A DNA stretch of 64,000 nt. Source: Arthrobacter subterraneus (GTDB lineage: Bacteria; Actinomycetota; Actinomycetes; Actinomycetales; Micrococcaceae). Shown here in pieces: positions 9,173 to 20,039 of the stretch. Position 1 is the first letter of the stretch. Each line of letters opens with the position of its first letter. Location: NCBI RefSeq assembly GCF_900099735.1, contig NZ_FNDT01000001.1, forward strand, positions 277,722-341,721, in the 5' to 3' direction. The translations under genes were made by a program, and so were the position numbers. Below the pieces are notes generated by a model. It was not told the DNA's origin and searched no databases. It saw only the letters and a list, made by a program, of their open reading frames with translations.

Positions 9173-9196
9173 CAGGCTGTTGGTGCTCGAGAGGGC

Positions 9197-9490
9197 CTAC
9201 TTGGCCTTCTCGATGACCTCCACCAGGCGCCACCGCTTGGTAGCGGACAGCGGCCGGGTTTCGCTGATCAGGACCATGTCGCCGACACCGGCGGTGTTCT
9301 GCTCATCATGGGCCTTGACCTTCGAGCTGCGGCGGATGACCTTGCCGTAGAGGCCGTGCTTGACGCGGTCCTCCACCTCAACGACGATCGTCTTCTCCAT
9401 TTTGTCGGAGACGACGTAGCCGCGGCGGGTCTTGCGGTAACCGCGCTTTGAGGACTCCAGTACGGTAGCCTCGTTCTTCTCTTCACTCAT
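9197..9490 (-). CDS. rpsQ: 30S ribosomal protein S17 (uS17)
   Basis: Primary 16S rRNA binder of the small-subunit body. The 97-residue OB-fold protein has [20 protein letters not shown] and the C-terminal signature [20 protein letters not shown]. It is the last gene of the S10 cluster and overlaps rpmC by four bases. Confidence 0.97.
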   Translation of the reverse strand: MSEEKNEATVLESSKRGYRKTRRGYVVSDKMEKTIVVEVEDRVKHGLYGKVIRRSSKVKAHDEQNTAGVGDMVLISETRPLSATKRWRLVEVIEKAK

Positions 9491-9825
9491 TTGGCATCCT
9501 CCTCAGAAGCCTGTGTTTCCACGGACTCTTCGTCCTTCGTGGAGGCCTTCTTGGATTTCTTGCCGGCCTTTTCCGTCTTTGCTTCTTCAACCGGGGCAAC
9601 GACGTCGGGCCGAATTCCCAGCTCACGCTCGCGCAGCACGGTGTAGATGCGAGCAATATCCCGCTTTACAGCGCGCAGGCGGCCGTGGTTTTCAAGCTGA
9701 CCGGTGGCCGACTGGAAGCGCAGGTTGAACAGCTCTTCCTTAGCCTTGGCGAGTTCCTCCACCAGACGGTCCCTATCGAACCCATCCAGCTGGTCGGTTG
9801 CCAGTTCCTTTGAACCGAGTGCCAT
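9487..9825 (-). CDS. rpmC: 50S ribosomal protein L29 (uL29) with charged C-terminal tail
   Basis: Tunnel-exit protein that helps dock trigger factor and SRP. The family core is in residues 20-75 ([20 protein letters not shown], then [19 protein letters not shown]). At 112 residues it is longer than the usual 63-80: the last 37 or so form a Lys/Glu-rich low-complexity tail. Such tails are common in actinobacterial L29, but their role is not established. Confidence 0.96.
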   Translation of the reverse strand: MALGSKELATDQLDGFDRDRLVEELAKAKEELFNLRFQSATGQLENHGRLRAVKRDIARIYTVLRERELGIRPDVVAPVEEAKTEKAGKKSKKASTKDEESVETQASEEDAK

Positions 9826-9827
9826 GA

Positions 9828-10244
9828 CTATTCACCACCCTCACGACGCACGATGCGTGCCTTCAACGGCAGCTTGTGGATCGCCAGGCGCAGGGCCTCG
9901 CGAGCTACCTCTTCATTGACACCGGAGAGCTCAAAGAGAACACGGCCGGGCTTGACGTTGGCGACCCACCACTCGGGCGAACCCTTACCGGAACCCATAC
10001 GGGTTTCGGCAGGCTTCTTGGTCAGCGGACGGTCAGGGTAGATGTTGATCCACACCTTTCCGCCACGCTTGATGTGACGGGTCATGGCGATACGCGCAGA
10101 TTCAATCTGACGGTTGGTGACGTATGCCGGGCTCAGAGCCTGGATACCCCACTCACCGAAGCTGACCTGCGTGCCGCCGGTGGCAGCGCCCGAGCGACCC
10201 GGGTGGTGCTGCTTACGGAATTTCACTCGACGTGGGATAAGCAT
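9828..10244 (-). CDS. rplP: 50S ribosomal protein L16 (uL16)
   Basis: Late-assembly protein that positions the A-site tRNA acceptor arm. The 138-residue product starts [19 protein letters not shown] and carries [20 protein letters not shown] and the [14 protein letters not shown] signature. The rpsC stop codon is directly followed by its ATG. Confidence 0.97.
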   Translation of the reverse strand: MLIPRRVKFRKQHHPGRSGAATGGTQVSFGEWGIQALSPAYVTNRQIESARIAMTRHIKRGGKVWINIYPDRPLTKKPAETRMGSGKGSPEWWVANVKPGRVLFELSGVNEEVAREALRLAIHKLPLKARIVRREGGE

Positions 10245-11087
10245 TTAAGCCTGTCCTCCTTCCGCTGCAGCAGCGGACTCAGCCGGTGCGGACTCGGCGG
10301 GAGCGGCGTTAGCCTCACCCTGACCGGCACCGCGATCGGCACTACGACGACGGCGGTCACCGCGGTCCGGGCCGGCCGGGCCGCGTCCGGGGCGGTCCCC
10401 GCCACGGCCACGCGACGGCGCGGCAGCTGCCTGGGCAGCCAGTTCCTTGGCGGTGATGTCGCCCTTGTAGATCCAGACCTTCACACCGATGCGGCCGAAG
10501 GTGGTCTTGGCTTCGAAGAAGCCGTAGTCGATGTTCGCACGCAGGGTGTGCAGGGGCACACGGCCTTCGCGGTAGAACTCCGAACGGCTCATTTCAGCAC
10601 CGCCGAGGCGGCCTGAGCACTGTACGCGGATACCCTTGGCACCGGCACGCTGTGCCGACTGCATGGCCTTCTTCATGGCGCGGCGGAATGCCACACGCGA
10701 AGAGAGCTGCTCAGCAATGCCCTGGGCAACCAGCTGCGCTTCGATCTCGGGGTTCTTGACCTCGAGGATGTTCAGCTGGACCTGCTTGCCGGTGAGCTTC
10801 TCCAGCTCGCCGCGGATGCGGTCCGCTTCGGCGCCGCGGCGGCCGATCACGATGCCCGGACGCGCAGTGTGGATATCCACACGGACGCGGTCGCGGGTGC
10901 GCTCGATCTCAACCTTGGCGATGCCTGCGCGGTCCATGCCCGTGGACATGAGCTGGCGGATCTTGATGTCCTCGCGGACAAAGTCCTTGTAGCGCTGGCC
11001 CGGCTTGTTGCTGTCAGCAAACCAGTGTGACCTGTGGTCAGTGGTGATGCCGAGTCGGAACCCGTGCGGGTTTACTTTCTGTCCCAC
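10245..11087 (-). CDS. rpsC: 30S ribosomal protein S3 (uS3) with low-complexity tail
   Basis: Head protein at the mRNA entry channel with helicase-related function. The N-terminus is [19 protein letters not shown]; a KH domain follows with the GRRG loop in [14 protein letters not shown], then the C-terminal S3 domain. At 280 residues it exceeds the usual 220-240: the last 60 or so are Arg/Gly- then Ala/Glu-rich. It abuts rplV with no spacer. Confidence 0.97.
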   Translation of the reverse strand: MGQKVNPHGFRLGITTDHRSHWFADSNKPGQRYKDFVREDIKIRQLMSTGMDRAGIAKVEIERTRDRVRVDIHTARPGIVIGRRGAEADRIRGELEKLTGKQVQLNILEVKNPEIEAQLVAQGIAEQLSSRVAFRRAMKKAMQSAQRAGAKGIRVQCSGRLGGAEMSRSEFYREGRVPLHTLRANIDYGFFEAKTTFGRIGVKVWIYKGDITAKELAAQAAAAPSRGRGGDRPGRGPAGPDRGDRRRRSADRGAGQGEANAAPAESAPAESAAAAEGGQA

Positions 11088-11453
11088 TTAGCGGTCCTCC
11101 ACTTTCTCAGGGGTAGCGACAACAACAGTGACGTGGCTGGTCCGCTTGTTGATGCGGTAGGCGCGGCCCTGGGCACGCGGCTGGAACCGCTTCATCGTGG
11201 GACCTTCATCGACGTATGCTTCGCTGATGATGAGGTCGCCTTCGTCGAATGCAACGCCGTCGCGGTCCGCGAGGACACGGGCGTTGGCAACTGCCGACTG
11301 AACTACCTTGAATACCGGCTCCGAAGCTGCCTGGGGGGCAAACTTCAGGATTGCCAGAGCCTCATTCGCTTGCTTACCACGAACAAGGTTGACGACGCGC
11401 CGGGCCTTCATAGGCGTTACGCGCAGATGACGCGCAATAGCCTTGGCTTCCAT
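11088..11453 (-). CDS. rplV: 50S ribosomal protein L22 (uL22)
   Basis: Its beta-hairpin lines the narrow part of the peptide tunnel. The 121-residue product has [20 protein letters not shown] near the start and the C-terminal hairpin motif [20 protein letters not shown]. No insertion or deletion of the type linked to macrolide resistance is obvious. Confidence 0.97.
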   Translation of the reverse strand: MEAKAIARHLRVTPMKARRVVNLVRGKQANEALAILKFAPQAASEPVFKVVQSAVANARVLADRDGVAFDEGDLIISEAYVDEGPTMKRFQPRAQGRAYRINKRTSHVTVVVATPEKVEDR

Positions 11454-11492
11454 TGCTTTCCTTCTCTCGTCTTAGCCGTAGAAACAGGCGCC

Positions 11493-11774
11493 TTAGCGGC
11501 GCTTGCCCTTGCGGTCGTCCTTCACATGGCCGCGGAATGTCCGCGTCGGAGCGAATTCGCCGAGCTTGTGCCCGACCATCGACTCGGTGACAAACACCGG
11601 AATGTGCTTGCGCCCGTCGTGCACGGCAATCGTGTGGCCGAGCATGTCCGGGATGATCATGGAACGGCGGGACCACGTCTTGATGACGTTCTTGGTGCCC
11701 TTCTCGTTCTCGCGGTCCACCTTGACGAACAGGTGCTGATCGACGAAGGGGCCTTTCTTCAGGCTGCGTGGCAT
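11493..11774 (-). CDS. rpsS: 30S ribosomal protein S19 (uS19)
   Basis: Head protein that pairs with S13 and contacts the A-site tRNA. The 93-residue product starts [19 protein letters not shown] and carries the family signature [19 protein letters not shown]. It lies 12 bases after rplB and 39 bases before rplV. Confidence 0.97.
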   Translation of the reverse strand: MPRSLKKGPFVDQHLFVKVDRENEKGTKNVIKTWSRRSMIIPDMLGHTIAVHDGRKHIPVFVTESMVGHKLGEFAPTRTFRGHVKDDRKGKRR

Positions 11775-11786
11775 GTTTCCAGGCTC

Positions 11787-12626
11787 CTATCGCTTGTTCT
11801 TGCCGGAACGACGGCGACGCACAATGAGCGAGTCGCTTTCTTTGTTGGGACGGCGGGTACGGCCTTCGGCCTTACCGTTCGGGTTGACCGGGTGACGTCC
11901 ACCGGAGGTCTTGCCTTCACCACCACCATGCGGGTGATCAACAGGGTTCATTGCAACACCACGGACGGTCGGGCGAACGCCCTTCCAGCGCATGCGGCCT
12001 GCCTTGCCCCAGTTGATGTTCGACTGCTCGGCGTTGCCGACCTCGCCGATCGTGGCGCGGCAGCGCACGTCAACGTTGCGGATTTCACCGGACGGCAGGC
12101 GAAGCTGCGCGAAGCGGCCTTCCTTGGCGACCAGCTGGACCGAAGCGCCGGCCGAGCGGGCCATCTTGGCACCGCCGCCGGGACGCAGCTCCACAGCGTG
12201 GATAACGGTACCCACGGGGATGTTGCGCATCGGCAGGTTGTTGCCGGGCTTGATGTCGGCACCGGGGCCGGCCTCAACGTTGTCGCCCTGCTTCAGCTTG
12301 TTCGGCGCGATGATGTAGCGCTTCGTGCCGTCCACGTAGTGCAGGAGCGCAATGCGCGCGGTGCGGTTGGGATCATATTCGATCTCTGCAACGCGTGCGT
12401 TGACGCCGTCCTTGTCGTGGCGACGGAAGTCGATGAGACGGTACTGACGCTTGTGTCCACCACCCTTGTGACGGGTGGTGATCTTGCCGGTGTTGTTACG
12501 GCCGCCCTTTTTGGGGAGCGGACGCACCAGGGATTTCTCCGGCGTCGACCGTGTGATTTCTGCGAAGTCGGCAACGCTCGAGCCGCGACGGCCCGGGGTT
12601 GTCGGCTTGTATTTGCGGATAGCCAT
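11787..12626 (-). CDS. rplB: 50S ribosomal protein L2 (uL2)
   Basis: Core protein near the peptidyl-transferase centre, needed for subunit association. At 279 residues it has the normal length. The N-terminal zone has [20 protein letters not shown], the middle has [18 protein letters not shown], and the C-terminal signature [15 protein letters not shown] includes the conserved histidine close to the active site. Confidence 0.97.
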   Translation of the reverse strand: MAIRKYKPTTPGRRGSSVADFAEITRSTPEKSLVRPLPKKGGRNNTGKITTRHKGGGHKRQYRLIDFRRHDKDGVNARVAEIEYDPNRTARIALLHYVDGTKRYIIAPNKLKQGDNVEAGPGADIKPGNNLPMRNIPVGTVIHAVELRPGGGAKMARSAGASVQLVAKEGRFAQLRLPSGEIRNVDVRCRATIGEVGNAEQSNINWGKAGRMRWKGVRPTVRGVAMNPVDHPHGGGEGKTSGGRHPVNPNGKAEGRTRRPNKESDSLIVRRRRSGKNKR

Positions 12627-12657
12627 TTTTCAGTTCCTCGTTAAAGTGGTCTCCGCC

Positions 12658-12963
12658 CTAGCTGAGCGGACCGCCGAAGATGTCGATCGTGCCTTCTTTG
12701 AGGGTGACGATTGCGCGCTTGGTGTTCTTGCGCTGCCCCCATCCAAAGCGGGTGCGCTTGCGCTTCCCTGCACGGTTGATGGTGTTGATCGAGTCGACCT
12801 TGACGGAGAAAATCTTCTCCACGGCCAGCTTGATCTCGGTCTTGTTGGAGCGCGGGTCGACCAGGAAGGTGTATTTGCCTTCGTCGATCAGGCCGTAGCT
12901 CTTTTCCGACACGACGGGTGCAATGACGACGTCGCGAGGATCCTTGGTGATGGAGCCACTCAC
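12658..12963 (-). CDS. rplW: 50S ribosomal protein L23 (uL23)
   Basis: Tunnel-exit docking site for trigger factor and SRP. The 101-residue product has [20 protein letters not shown] at the start, then [19 protein letters not shown] and the flexible loop [17 protein letters not shown]. It overlaps rplD by four bases. Confidence 0.97.
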   Translation of the reverse strand: MSGSITKDPRDVVIAPVVSEKSYGLIDEGKYTFLVDPRSNKTEIKLAVEKIFSVKVDSINTINRAGKRKRTRFGWGQRKNTKRAIVTLKEGTIDIFGGPLS

Positions 12964-13604
12964 TTGGCGTCCTCCTCAGTTGTAATGCCGGCGGCCTGAG
13001 CCGCTCCAACAAAAGCGTCGTAGGCGGCCTTCGTGAAGATCACGTCGTCCGAAACAAGAACGTCGTAAGTGTTCAGCTGGTCCACGTACAGGGTGTGGAT
13101 GTCGGCGAGGTTGCGCACGGAGAGTGCGGCCACGTCGTTTGAACGCTCGATGACGAACAGCAGGTTGGGCCGCTCCGAGATGCCGCGCAGGGCAGCGATG
13201 GCTGCCTTGGTGGACGGCTTCTCATTTCCTACCAGCGACTCGATGACGTGAATGCGTCCGTTGCGTGCCCGGTCGGAGAGGGCACCGCGCAGTGCGGCTG
13301 CCTTCATCTTCTTGGGGGTGCGCTGGCTGTAGTCACGCGGGGTGGGACCGTGGACGATGCCACCACCGGTCATGTGCGGCGCGCGGATCGAGCCCTGGCG
13401 TGCACGGCCGGTGCCCTTCTGCTTGAACGGCTTGCGTCCGGCTCCGCTGACCTCGGCGCGTGTCTTGGTCTTGTGCGTACCCTGACGGGCGGCAGCAAGC
13501 TGGGCCACGACGACCTGGTGCAGCAGCGGAACGTTTGTCTGTACGTCGAAGATCTCGGCGGGGAGATCAACGTTTACGGTCTTGGCAGCAGTATCGGTAG
13601 CCAT
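12960..13604 (-). CDS. rplD: 50S ribosomal protein L4 (uL4)
   Basis: Its extended loop lines the peptide tunnel. In E. coli the orthologue autoregulates the S10 operon; that is not established for actinobacteria. The 214-residue product has [20 protein letters not shown] and [17 protein letters not shown] in the tunnel loop. Gaps to its neighbours are minimal: two bases to rplC and a four-base overlap with rplW. Confidence 0.97.
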   Translation of the reverse strand: MATDTAAKTVNVDLPAEIFDVQTNVPLLHQVVVAQLAAARQGTHKTKTRAEVSGAGRKPFKQKGTGRARQGSIRAPHMTGGGIVHGPTPRDYSQRTPKKMKAAALRGALSDRARNGRIHVIESLVGNEKPSTKAAIAALRGISERPNLLFVIERSNDVAALSVRNLADIHTLYVDQLNTYDVLVSDDVIFTKAAYDAFVGAAQAAGITTEEDAK

Positions 13605-13606
13605 GA

Positions 13607-14263
13607 CTATGCTCCCTTCACGGCGGTGCGTACGAGGACGACCTGGCCGCGGGCGCCGGGGACGGCGCCCTTGATCAGCAGCAGCGACTTCTCAACGTCC
13701 ACGGCATGAACCGTGAGGTTCAGCGTGGTCTGACGAACGGCACCCATGCGGCCTGCCATTTTCATACCCTTGAAGACGCGGCTGGGGGTGGATGCGCCAC
13801 CGATCGAGCCGGGCTTGCGGTGGTTCTTGTGGGCACCGTGGGACGCACCGACGCCGTGGAAGCCGTGACGCTTCATGACACCGGCGAAGCCCTTGCCCTT
13901 GGTCTTGCCGATGACGTCGACCTGCTGGCCGGCTTCGAACAGCTCGACGGAGAGTTCCTGGCCGAGGGCGTAGGAGTCGACGTCGGACGTACGGAGCTCA
14001 ACGACGTGGCGGCGCGGCGTGACGCCGGCCTTCTCGAAGTGGCCTGCGAGCGGCTTGGTGACCTTGCGGGGATCGATCTGGCCGAAGCCGATCTGGACGG
14101 CGCTGTAGCCGTCAGCGTCCGCGGTGCGCAGCTGCGTGATGACGTTGGAGTCAGCCTGCAGGACGGTCACCGGTACGAGGCGGTTGTTTTCATCCCAGAC
14201 CTGGGTCATGCCGAGCTTGGTAGCCAGCAGGCCCTTGACCTGGCGCGTAAGCGAAGTAGACAT
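13607..14263 (-). CDS. rplC: 50S ribosomal protein L3 (uL3)
   Basis: Assembly-initiator protein reaching the peptidyl-transferase centre. The 218-residue product begins with [20 protein letters not shown] and has [20 protein letters not shown] and [19 protein letters not shown], the loop that approaches the active site. Second gene of the S10 cluster. Confidence 0.97.
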   Translation of the reverse strand: MSTSLTRQVKGLLATKLGMTQVWDENNRLVPVTVLQADSNVITQLRTADADGYSAVQIGFGQIDPRKVTKPLAGHFEKAGVTPRRHVVELRTSDVDSYALGQELSVELFEAGQQVDVIGKTKGKGFAGVMKRHGFHGVGASHGAHKNHRKPGSIGGASTPSRVFKGMKMAGRMGAVRQTTLNLTVHAVDVEKSLLLIKGAVPGARGQVVLVRTAVKGA

Positions 14264-14279
14264 AGTTATCTTCTCTCCC

Positions 14280-14588
14280 TTACAGCTTGATCTCGATGTT
14301 CACGTCCGCGGGGAGGTCGAGGCGCATGAGCGAGTCGACGGCCTTGGGCGTGGGGTCAATGATGTCGATAAGACGCTTGTGCGTGCGCATTTCAAAGTGC
14401 TCGCGGCTGTCCTTGTACTTGTGCGGCGACCGGATAACGCAGTACACGTTCTTTTCCGTGGGCAGCGGCACGGGGCCGACTACCGTTGCGCCTGCGCGCG
14501 TCACCGTCTCAACGATCTTCCGAGCTGAAACGTCAATGACCTCGTGGTCATACGACTTCAGCCGGATGCGGATCTTTTGTCCCGCCAT
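14280..14588 (-). CDS. rpsJ: 30S ribosomal protein S10 (uS10, NusE)
   Basis: Head protein of the small subunit; as NusE it pairs with NusB in antitermination and with NusG in transcription-translation coupling. The 102-residue product starts [19 protein letters not shown] and includes [20 protein letters not shown] longer in-frame reading to 14717 exists, but the ATG at 14588 matches family length exactly. First gene of the S10 cluster. Confidence 0.97.
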
Positions 14589-15001
14589 GGCGTCTCGACT
14601 CTCTCTCTTCAGTAAGAACGCCACCATGCGGTGACGCTCCTTGGTCCGTACGTACGTGCGCCCGTTGCTGTGGCGCTCCTCCAACAGGCTGAATCCGGAT
14701 AGTTCCGGGTTCCTCACCCTGCCGAGGCTCCGACCCCCGCGCTCGGGCGTGTCGCGTATCTTCCACAGAGAAAAGCAGAAGCATCCCGCAGTAATCCGAG
14801 CTATTGGATTGGGGTGGGTTATATTTGGGCCGGCTTCCGCGGAGGCTGCGACCCTGCATCAGGCATTATCCTGACCGGGACTACAGCTCAAACCGCGCGA
14901 ACAGGCGCTTGAACAACTCAACTAGTCTGCCAGAAGATCCGGCGCATTGCTAATCCGGCGCTGTTCTCCCGCCGATCCGCCCGCCGACACGCCGGGAAGC
15001 A
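14589..15001. other. 413-bp rpsJ upstream region
   Basis: No credible gene is seen. The region carries the probable S10-cluster promoter near 14,865-14,891 and a leader of roughly 270 bases before rpsJ. Its upper end is the 3' flank of the membrane-protein gene that stops at 15002. A long leader would allow autoregulation, but I could not recognise a specific L4-type structure. Confidence 0.6.
14865..14891 (-). promoter_or_regulatory. Candidate S10-cluster promoter
   Basis: On the minus strand TTGAGC (14886-14891) is followed 15 bases later by GATAAT (14865-14870), five of six matches to the -10 consensus; shifting the -35 by one base gives a 16-base spacer. It lies in the gene-free stretch upstream of rpsJ, as expected for the main promoter of this cluster. 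The start site would be about 14,857. Confidence 0.5.
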
Positions 15002-15604
15002 CTAGCCGGCTTTCACACCGGCATGTTTCAGTGCCAGCCGCGCCAGGCCGTCCACGGCCGCCGGGTCACCCTCCCGCCAGGCGCGGACAGGATCCGGGGA
15101 CACCTTCCGCAACTGGGAAGGATTCGCGAGGACAAGCGCGCGCAGCGCCAGGAGTTCCCTGCCGCCGTCTTCCCGCTGCAGGCGACGCGTCCGTGTGGAC
15201 CGGACGACGAACCGGACGCGCGGAATCAGCCACATCGGGATGAGGATGAGGATCGGCAGCAGCAGGATGGCCCAGCCTATGACTGCCGCGGCTTGCGCCA
15301 CTGAATCCTGCTGGTCCTGGCCGGCCGTGATGAGGATTCCACCCGCTTCTGCAGCGCTCAGGAACGGCGCGCTGGCCTGGTCACCGATGAGCGGCACTCC
15401 CCCGATACCCTCGGCGGCGTCGGTCATGGTGCTTTGGAACTGGCTTCCGGCATCCTCCATCCCGCGGCCGAAGACCGCCAGGTTTGAAATGGCGTCAAAG
15501 GTTGCGCGGGAGAAGAACCAGGCAACAGCGATGGCGGCGATCGCAAAGAGGTCGATGAGAACCTGCCAGGTGCGCTGGAACGGGGAGCTCGAGTAGATCT
15601 GCAC
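15002..15604 (-). CDS. Two-pass membrane protein of unknown function
   Basis: A 200-residue protein with a hydrophobic segment near residues 20-40 (DLFAIAAIAVAWFF), an extracytoplasmic loop of about 80 residues, a second segment around 110-130 (IGWAILLLPILILIPMWLI), and a basic cytoplasmic tail. The ATG at 15649 falls inside the tuf terminator stem and is unlikely. The GTG at 15604 (VQIYSSSPFQRTWQ) is preferred. It lies between tuf and rpsJ on the same strand. I do not recognise a named family. Confidence 0.75.
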   Translation of the reverse strand: MQIYSSSPFQRTWQVLIDLFAIAAIAVAWFFSRATFDAISNLAVFGRGMEDAGSQFQSTMTDAAEGIGGVPLIGDQASAPFLSAAEAGGILITAGQDQQDSVAQAAAVIGWAILLLPILILIPMWLIPRVRFVVRSTRTRRLQREDGGRELLALRALVLANPSQLRKVSPDPVRAWREGDPAAVDGLARLALKHAGVKAG

Positions 15605-15630
15605 CGCCCCAACTTTACGGCAGAAAGGCA

Positions 15631-15662
15631 GAAGCCCCGCTGCACTCATGCAGCGGGGCTTC
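15631..15662 (-). terminator. Terminator after tuf
   Basis: A perfect 14-bp stem (15631-15644 with 15649-15662) with loop CTCA begins 26 bases after the tuf stop. The core is AGCCCCGCTGCA and its complement. A short T-rich run follows on the minus strand. It ends the rpsL-rpsG-fusA-tuf transcript. Confidence 0.85.
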
Positions 15663-15687
15663 CTGACCAGCGGTAGCGGTGAGGCTA

Positions 15688-16878
15688 CTACTTGATGATC
15701 TTGGTAACGCGACCTGATCCAACGGTGCGGCCGCCTTCGCGGATCGCGAAGCCGAGGCCCTCTTCCATAGCGATCGGCTGGATGAGCTCAACGGTCATCT
15801 CAGTGTTGTCGCCGGGCATGACCATTTCGGTGCCCTCGGGGAGGGTGATGACACCGGTCACGTCCGTGGTGCGGAAGTAGAACTGCGGACGGTAGTTGGA
15901 GTAGAACGGGTTGTGACGGCCGCCCTCGTCCTTGGCCAGGATGTAGACGTTGGCCTCGAAGTCGGTGTGCGGGGTGATCGAACCCGGCTTGACGATAACC
16001 TGGCCACGCTCTACGTCTTCGCGCTTGATACCGCGGAGCAGCAGACCACAGTTCTCGCCGGCCCAGGCCTCGTCGAGCTGCTTGTGGAACATCTCGATAC
16101 CGGTAACCGTGGTCTTCTGGACCGGACGGATGCCGACGATCTCGACCTCGGAGTTGATGGCGAGGGTTCCACGCTCGGCGCGGCCCGTCACAACGGTTCC
16201 GCGGCCGGTGATGGTGAAGACGTCCTCGACAGGCATGAGGAACGGCTTGTCCTTGTCGCGAACCGGGTCAGGAACGTTGTTGTCAACGGCGTCCATCAGG
16301 TCCTCAACGGACTTGACCCACTCCGGGTCGCCTTCCAGTGCCTTGAGGCCGGAGACGCGAACCACAGGGGCGTCGTCACCGTCGAAGCCCTGCGAGCTGA
16401 GCAGCTCACGGACTTCCATTTCAACGAGGTCCAGAAGTTCCTCGTCGTCAACCATGTCGGACTTGTTCAGCGCAACCAGCAGGTAGGGAACACCAACCTG
16501 GCGGGCAAGCAGAACGTGCTCGCGGGTCTGGGCCATGGGGCCATCGGTAGCAGCAACAACGAGGATGGCGCCATCCATCTGTGCCGCACCGGTGATCATG
16601 TTCTTGATGTAGTCAGCGTGACCGGGAGCGTCAACGTGTGCGTAGTGACGCTTCTCGGTCTGGTACTCAACGTGCGAGATGTTGATGGTGATGCCGCGCT
16701 GCTTCTCCTCGGGGGCCGAGTCGATTGACGCGAAGTCACGTGCTTCGTTGAGGGTGGGGTACTTGTCGTACAGCACCTTGGAAATGGCAGCCGTCAACGT
16801 GGTCTTTCCATGGTCAACGTGACCAATGGTGCCGATGTTAACGTGCGGCTTAGTCCGCTCGAACTTTGCCTTCGCCAC
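15688..16878 (-). CDS. tuf: Elongation factor Tu
   Basis: Delivers aminoacyl-tRNA to the ribosome as a GTP complex. The 396-residue protein has the P-loop GHVDHGKT (residues 19-26), the switch-II region DAPGHADY and the NKSD guanine-specificity motif, followed by the two beta-barrel domains. Last gene of the str cluster, 121 bases after fusA. Only one tuf copy is seen in this window. Confidence 0.98.
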   Translation of the reverse strand: MAKAKFERTKPHVNIGTIGHVDHGKTTLTAAISKVLYDKYPTLNEARDFASIDSAPEEKQRGITINISHVEYQTEKRHYAHVDAPGHADYIKNMITGAAQMDGAILVVAATDGPMAQTREHVLLARQVGVPYLLVALNKSDMVDDEELLDLVEMEVRELLSSQGFDGDDAPVVRVSGLKALEGDPEWVKSVEDLMDAVDNNVPDPVRDKDKPFLMPVEDVFTITGRGTVVTGRAERGTLAINSEVEIVGIRPVQKTTVTGIEMFHKQLDEAWAGENCGLLLRGIKREDVERGQVIVKPGSITPHTDFEANVYILAKDEGGRHNPFYSNYRPQFYFRTTDVTGVITLPEGTEMVMPGDNTEMTVELIQPIAMEEGLGFAIREGGRTVGSGRVTKIIK

Positions 16879-16999
16879 GGGTTCCTCCTAGAACGTTTTT
16901 AGAAGACTTACTCCCCAGCCACGCTTTTCGCGGCTGAAACTCATGCAAGTCTACTGGGGGCTTTTATTTTGGTGAAATTACTGTCCGGACAAGCCGGGG

Positions 17000-19114
17000 T
17001 TACTCTCCGCGGGTCTTCTGGATGATCTCGTCGGCTACTGCCTTCGGGACCTCCGAGTAGCTGTCGAACTGCATTGAGTAGACAGCGCGGCCCTGGGTCT
17101 TGGAGCGCAGGTCGCCGATGTAGCCGAACATGCCGGAAAGCGGCACATGCGCACGGATGACCTTCACACCGCTGGCGTCCTCCATGGACTGCATCTGGCC
17201 ACGGCGGGAGTTGAGGTCGCCGATGACATCACCCATGTACTCCTCGGGCGTGCGGACCTCCACCTCCATCAGTGGTTCGAGCAGCACGGGCTTCGCCATG
17301 CGGGCTGCCTCCTTGAACGCCATGCGACCGGCGATCTTGAAGGCCATTTCGGAGGAGTCAACATCGTGGTAAGCGCCGTCAAGCAGCGTTGCCTTGATGC
17401 CGACCACCGGGTATCCGGCCAGGATGCCGTCGTTGAGCGCATCCTGGATGCCGGCGTCGACACTGGGGATGTACTCGCGCGGGACACGGCCGCCGGTGAC
17501 CTTGTTCTCGAAGGCGTAGAGCTCGCCCTCGGAGGTGTCCATCGGCTCGATCATGATCTGGATCTTTGCGAACTGACCCGATCCACCCGTCTGCTTCTTG
17601 TGGGTGTAATCGTGCTTCTGGACCGTTCCGCGAATGGTTTCGCGGTACGCAACCTGCGGCTTGCCGACGTTTGCCTCGACCTTGAACTCGCGGCGCATGC
17701 GGTCCACGAGGATATCCAGGTGGAGCTCGCCCATGCCGGCGATGATCGTCTGCCCGGTGTCTTCATTGAGCGACACCTGGAAGGTGGGGTCCTCAGCCGA
17801 GAGCTTCTGGATAGCAGTTGAAAGCTTCTCCTGGTCGCCCTTGGTCTTCGGTTCGATCGCAACCGAGATGACGGGCTCCGGGAAGCTCATCGACTCGAGG
17901 ACAATCTGGTTGGCGGAATCGGAGAGGGTGTCACCGGTGGTGGTGTCCTTCAGGCCGATAGCCGCGTAGATGTGACCCGCGAAGGCCTCGTCAACGGGGA
18001 TTTCCTTGTTGGCGTGCATCTGGAAGAGCTTTCCGATGCGCTCCTTCTTGCCCTTGGTGGAGTTCACAACCTGCGTGCCTGCAGTGACGTGTCCGGAGTA
18101 CACCCGGATGAACGTCAGCTGACCGAAGAACGGGTGGGTTGCCACCTTGAACGCCAGCGCCGAGAAAGGCTCTTCCGTGCTGGGCTTGCGCGTCAGCGCT
18201 GCTTCCTCATCACGCGGATCATGTCCGACCATGGGCGGGACGTCCAGCGGCGAGGGCAGGTAGTCGATGACGGCATCAAGCATGGGCTGCACGCCGCGGT
18301 TCTTGAAGGCAGAGCCACAGAGAACCGGGTAGATCTCCGAGTTGATGGTCATCTTCCGGATGCCGGCCTTGAGTTCCTCGATGGTGGGCTCTTCGCCCTC
18401 GAGGTACTTGTTCATCAGCTCGTCAGAGGACTCGGCAACGGCCTCAACCAGGGCTGCGCGGTATTCCTCAGCCTTGGCCTGCAGGTCAGCCGGGATCTCC
18501 TGGATCTCGTACTTGGCTCCCATGGTGACGTCACCCTTGGAGTCGCCGGGCCACACCAGCGCACGCATGTACAGAAGGTCGACGACGCCGATGAAGTCAT
18601 TCTCGGCACCGATCGGCAGCTGCATGACGAGCGGCTTGGCACCGAGGCGGCTGATGATCGTGTCAACGGTGAAGTAGAAGTCAGCGCCCAGCTTGTCCAT
18701 CTTGTTGACGAAGCAGATGCGGGGCACCTCATACTTGTCGGCCTGGCGCCAGACGGTCTCCGACTGGGGCTCAACGCCCTCCTTGCCGTCGAACACGGCA
18801 ACTGCGCCGTCGAGGACGCGCAGGGAGCGCTCAACCTCAACTGTGAAGTCCACGTGGCCGGGGGTGTCAATGATGTTGATCTGGTTCTGTTCCCAGAAGC
18901 AGGTCACCGCGGCACTGGTGATGGTGATGCCGCGCTCTTTTTCCTGTTCCATCCAGTCGGTCGTCGAAGCGCCGTCGTGCGTTTCGCCGATCTTGTGGTT
19001 GACACCCGTGTAGAACAGGATGCGCTCGGTAGTAGTGGTCTTGCCGGCATCGATGTGGGCCATGATGCCGATATTGCGGACCTTGTTGAGGTCGGTAAGC
19101 ACGTCCTGTGCCAC
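17000..19114 (-). CDS. fusA: Elongation factor G
   Basis: Drives translocation with GTP hydrolysis and ribosome recycling. The 704-residue five-domain protein has the P-loop AHIDAGKT (residues 19-26), [13 protein letters not shown], and domain IV with [14 protein letters not shown]. The start is a GTG at 19114. It lies between rpsG and tuf as in E. coli. Confidence 0.98.
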   Translation of the reverse strand: MAQDVLTDLNKVRNIGIMAHIDAGKTTTTERILFYTGVNHKIGETHDGASTTDWMEQEKERGITITSAAVTCFWEQNQINIIDTPGHVDFTVEVERSLRVLDGAVAVFDGKEGVEPQSETVWRQADKYEVPRICFVNKMDKLGADFYFTVDTIISRLGAKPLVMQLPIGAENDFIGVVDLLYMRALVWPGDSKGDVTMGAKYEIQEIPADLQAKAEEYRAALVEAVAESSDELMNKYLEGEEPTIEELKAGIRKMTINSEIYPVLCGSAFKNRGVQPMLDAVIDYLPSPLDVPPMVGHDPRDEEAALTRKPSTEEPFSALAFKVATHPFFGQLTFIRVYSGHVTAGTQVVNSTKGKKERIGKLFQMHANKEIPVDEAFAGHIYAAIGLKDTTTGDTLSDSANQIVLESMSFPEPVISVAIEPKTKGDQEKLSTAIQKLSAEDPTFQVSLNEDTGQTIIAGMGELHLDILVDRMRREFKVEANVGKPQVAYRETIRGTVQKHDYTHKKQTGGSGQFAKIQIMIEPMDTSEGELYAFENKVTGGRVPREYIPSVDAGIQDALNDGILAGYPVVGIKATLLDGAYHDVDSSEMAFKIAGRMAFKEAARMAKPVLLEPLMEVEVRTPEEYMGDVIGDLNSRRGQMQSMEDASGVKVIRAHVPLSGMFGYIGDLRSKTQGRAVYSMQFDSYSEVPKAVADEIIQKTRGE

Positions 19115-19192
19115 GGTGTCTCCCTTTTTCTAAGATGGAGTTCTGCTGGACCGCCGGTCCCGCCGCTGTTGGGCGCGGGACCGGCAGCGCGA

Positions 19193-19663
19193 TTACCAGC
19201 GGTAGTGAGCGAAGGCCTTGTTGGACTCGGCCATCTTGTGCGTGTCTTCGCGGCGCTTCACAGCGGCACCCAGACCGTTTGACGCGTCGAGGATCTCGTT
19301 CTGGAGACGCTCGGTCATGGTCTTCTCACGGCGGGCCTTGGAGTAACCAACCAGCCAGCGGAGCGCGAGGGCCGTGGAGCGGCCCGGCTTGACCTCGACG
19401 GGAACCTGGTAGGTGGCGCCGCCGACGCGGCGGGAGCGAACCTCAAGGGTGGGCTTGACGTTGTCCATGGCCTTCTTGAGTGCTGCAACCGGGTCTCCGC
19501 CGGTTTTGGCGCGTGCACCTTCGAGGGCACCGTAGACGATGCGCTCCGCGGTGGACTTCTTGCCGTCGACGAGCACCTTGTTGATCAGCTGGGTGACCAG
19601 GGGCGAACCGTAGACGGGATCTACAACGAGCGGCCGCTTGGGGGCCGGGCCCTTACGAGGCAT
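19193..19663 (-). CDS. rpsG: 30S ribosomal protein S7 (uS7)
   Basis: Nucleates assembly of the 30S head; in E. coli it is the autoregulator of the str operon. The 156-residue product begins [20 protein letters not shown] and has the signature [20 protein letters not shown]. It starts one base after the rpsL stop. Confidence 0.97.
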   Translation of the reverse strand: MPRKGPAPKRPLVVDPVYGSPLVTQLINKVLVDGKKSTAERIVYGALEGARAKTGGDPVAALKKAMDNVKPTLEVRSRRVGGATYQVPVEVKPGRSTALALRWLVGYSKARREKTMTERLQNEILDASNGLGAAVKRREDTHKMAESNKAFAHYRW

Positions 19664-19664
19664 A

Positions 19665-20039
19665 TTACTTCTTCTCCATCTTTGCGCCGTAGCGGCTGCG
19701 AGCCTGCTTGCGGTTCTTTACGCCCTGGGTGTCCAGTGCGCCACGGACAATCTTGTAACGCACACCGGGGAGGTCCTTCACACGACCGCCGCGCACGAGC
19801 ACAATGGAGTGCTCCTGGAGGTTGTGTCCCACACCCGGGATGTAGGCGGTTACTTCGATGCCACCGTTGAGGCGGACACGGGCGACCTTACGCAGAGCCG
19901 AGTTCGGCTTCTTCGGGGTGGTGGTGTAGACACGGGTGCAGACACCGCGCTTCATGGGGCTGCCCTTGAGTGCGGGCGCCTTGGTCTTGGAGACCTTAGG
20001 TGACCGGCCCTTACGGACCAGCTGGTTAATGGTAGGCAC
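19665..20039 (-). CDS. rpsL: 30S ribosomal protein S12 (uS12)
   Basis: Decoding-centre protein and target of streptomycin resistance mutations. The 124-residue product begins [12 protein letters not shown]. The two resistance hot spots carry lysine or the wild-type family residues ([13 protein letters not shown] and [11 protein letters not shown]), so streptomycin sensitivity at this locus is expected. First gene of the str cluster. Confidence 0.97.
   Translation of the reverse strand: MPTINQLVRKGRSPKVSKTKAPALKGSPMKRGVCTRVYTTTPKKPNSALRKVARVRLNGGIEVTAYIPGVGHNLQEHSIVLVRGGRVKDLPGVRYKIVRGALDTQGVKNRKQARSRYGAKMEKK

Larger units (their letters stand above)
8807..9196. other. 390-bp S10-spc boundary region without a gene
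   Basis: No credible coding frame is seen on either strand. The region contains a terminator hairpin just after rpsQ and a second, larger inverted repeat. The remaining part up to rplN should hold the spc promoter and leader, but I could not assign a -35/-10 pair with confidence. An AT-richer stretch at about 8975-9050 is the best place to look. Confidence 0.6.

Noticed and set aside
15605..15649. ATG start at 15649 for the membrane protein
   Set aside because: The codons lie in the tuf terminator stem; a GTG at 15604 starts the part that looks like a protein N-terminus.
17972..19282. Plus-strand frame of 436 codons opposite fusA
   Set aside because: Antisense shadow of EF-G; composition is abnormal and no domain is visible.
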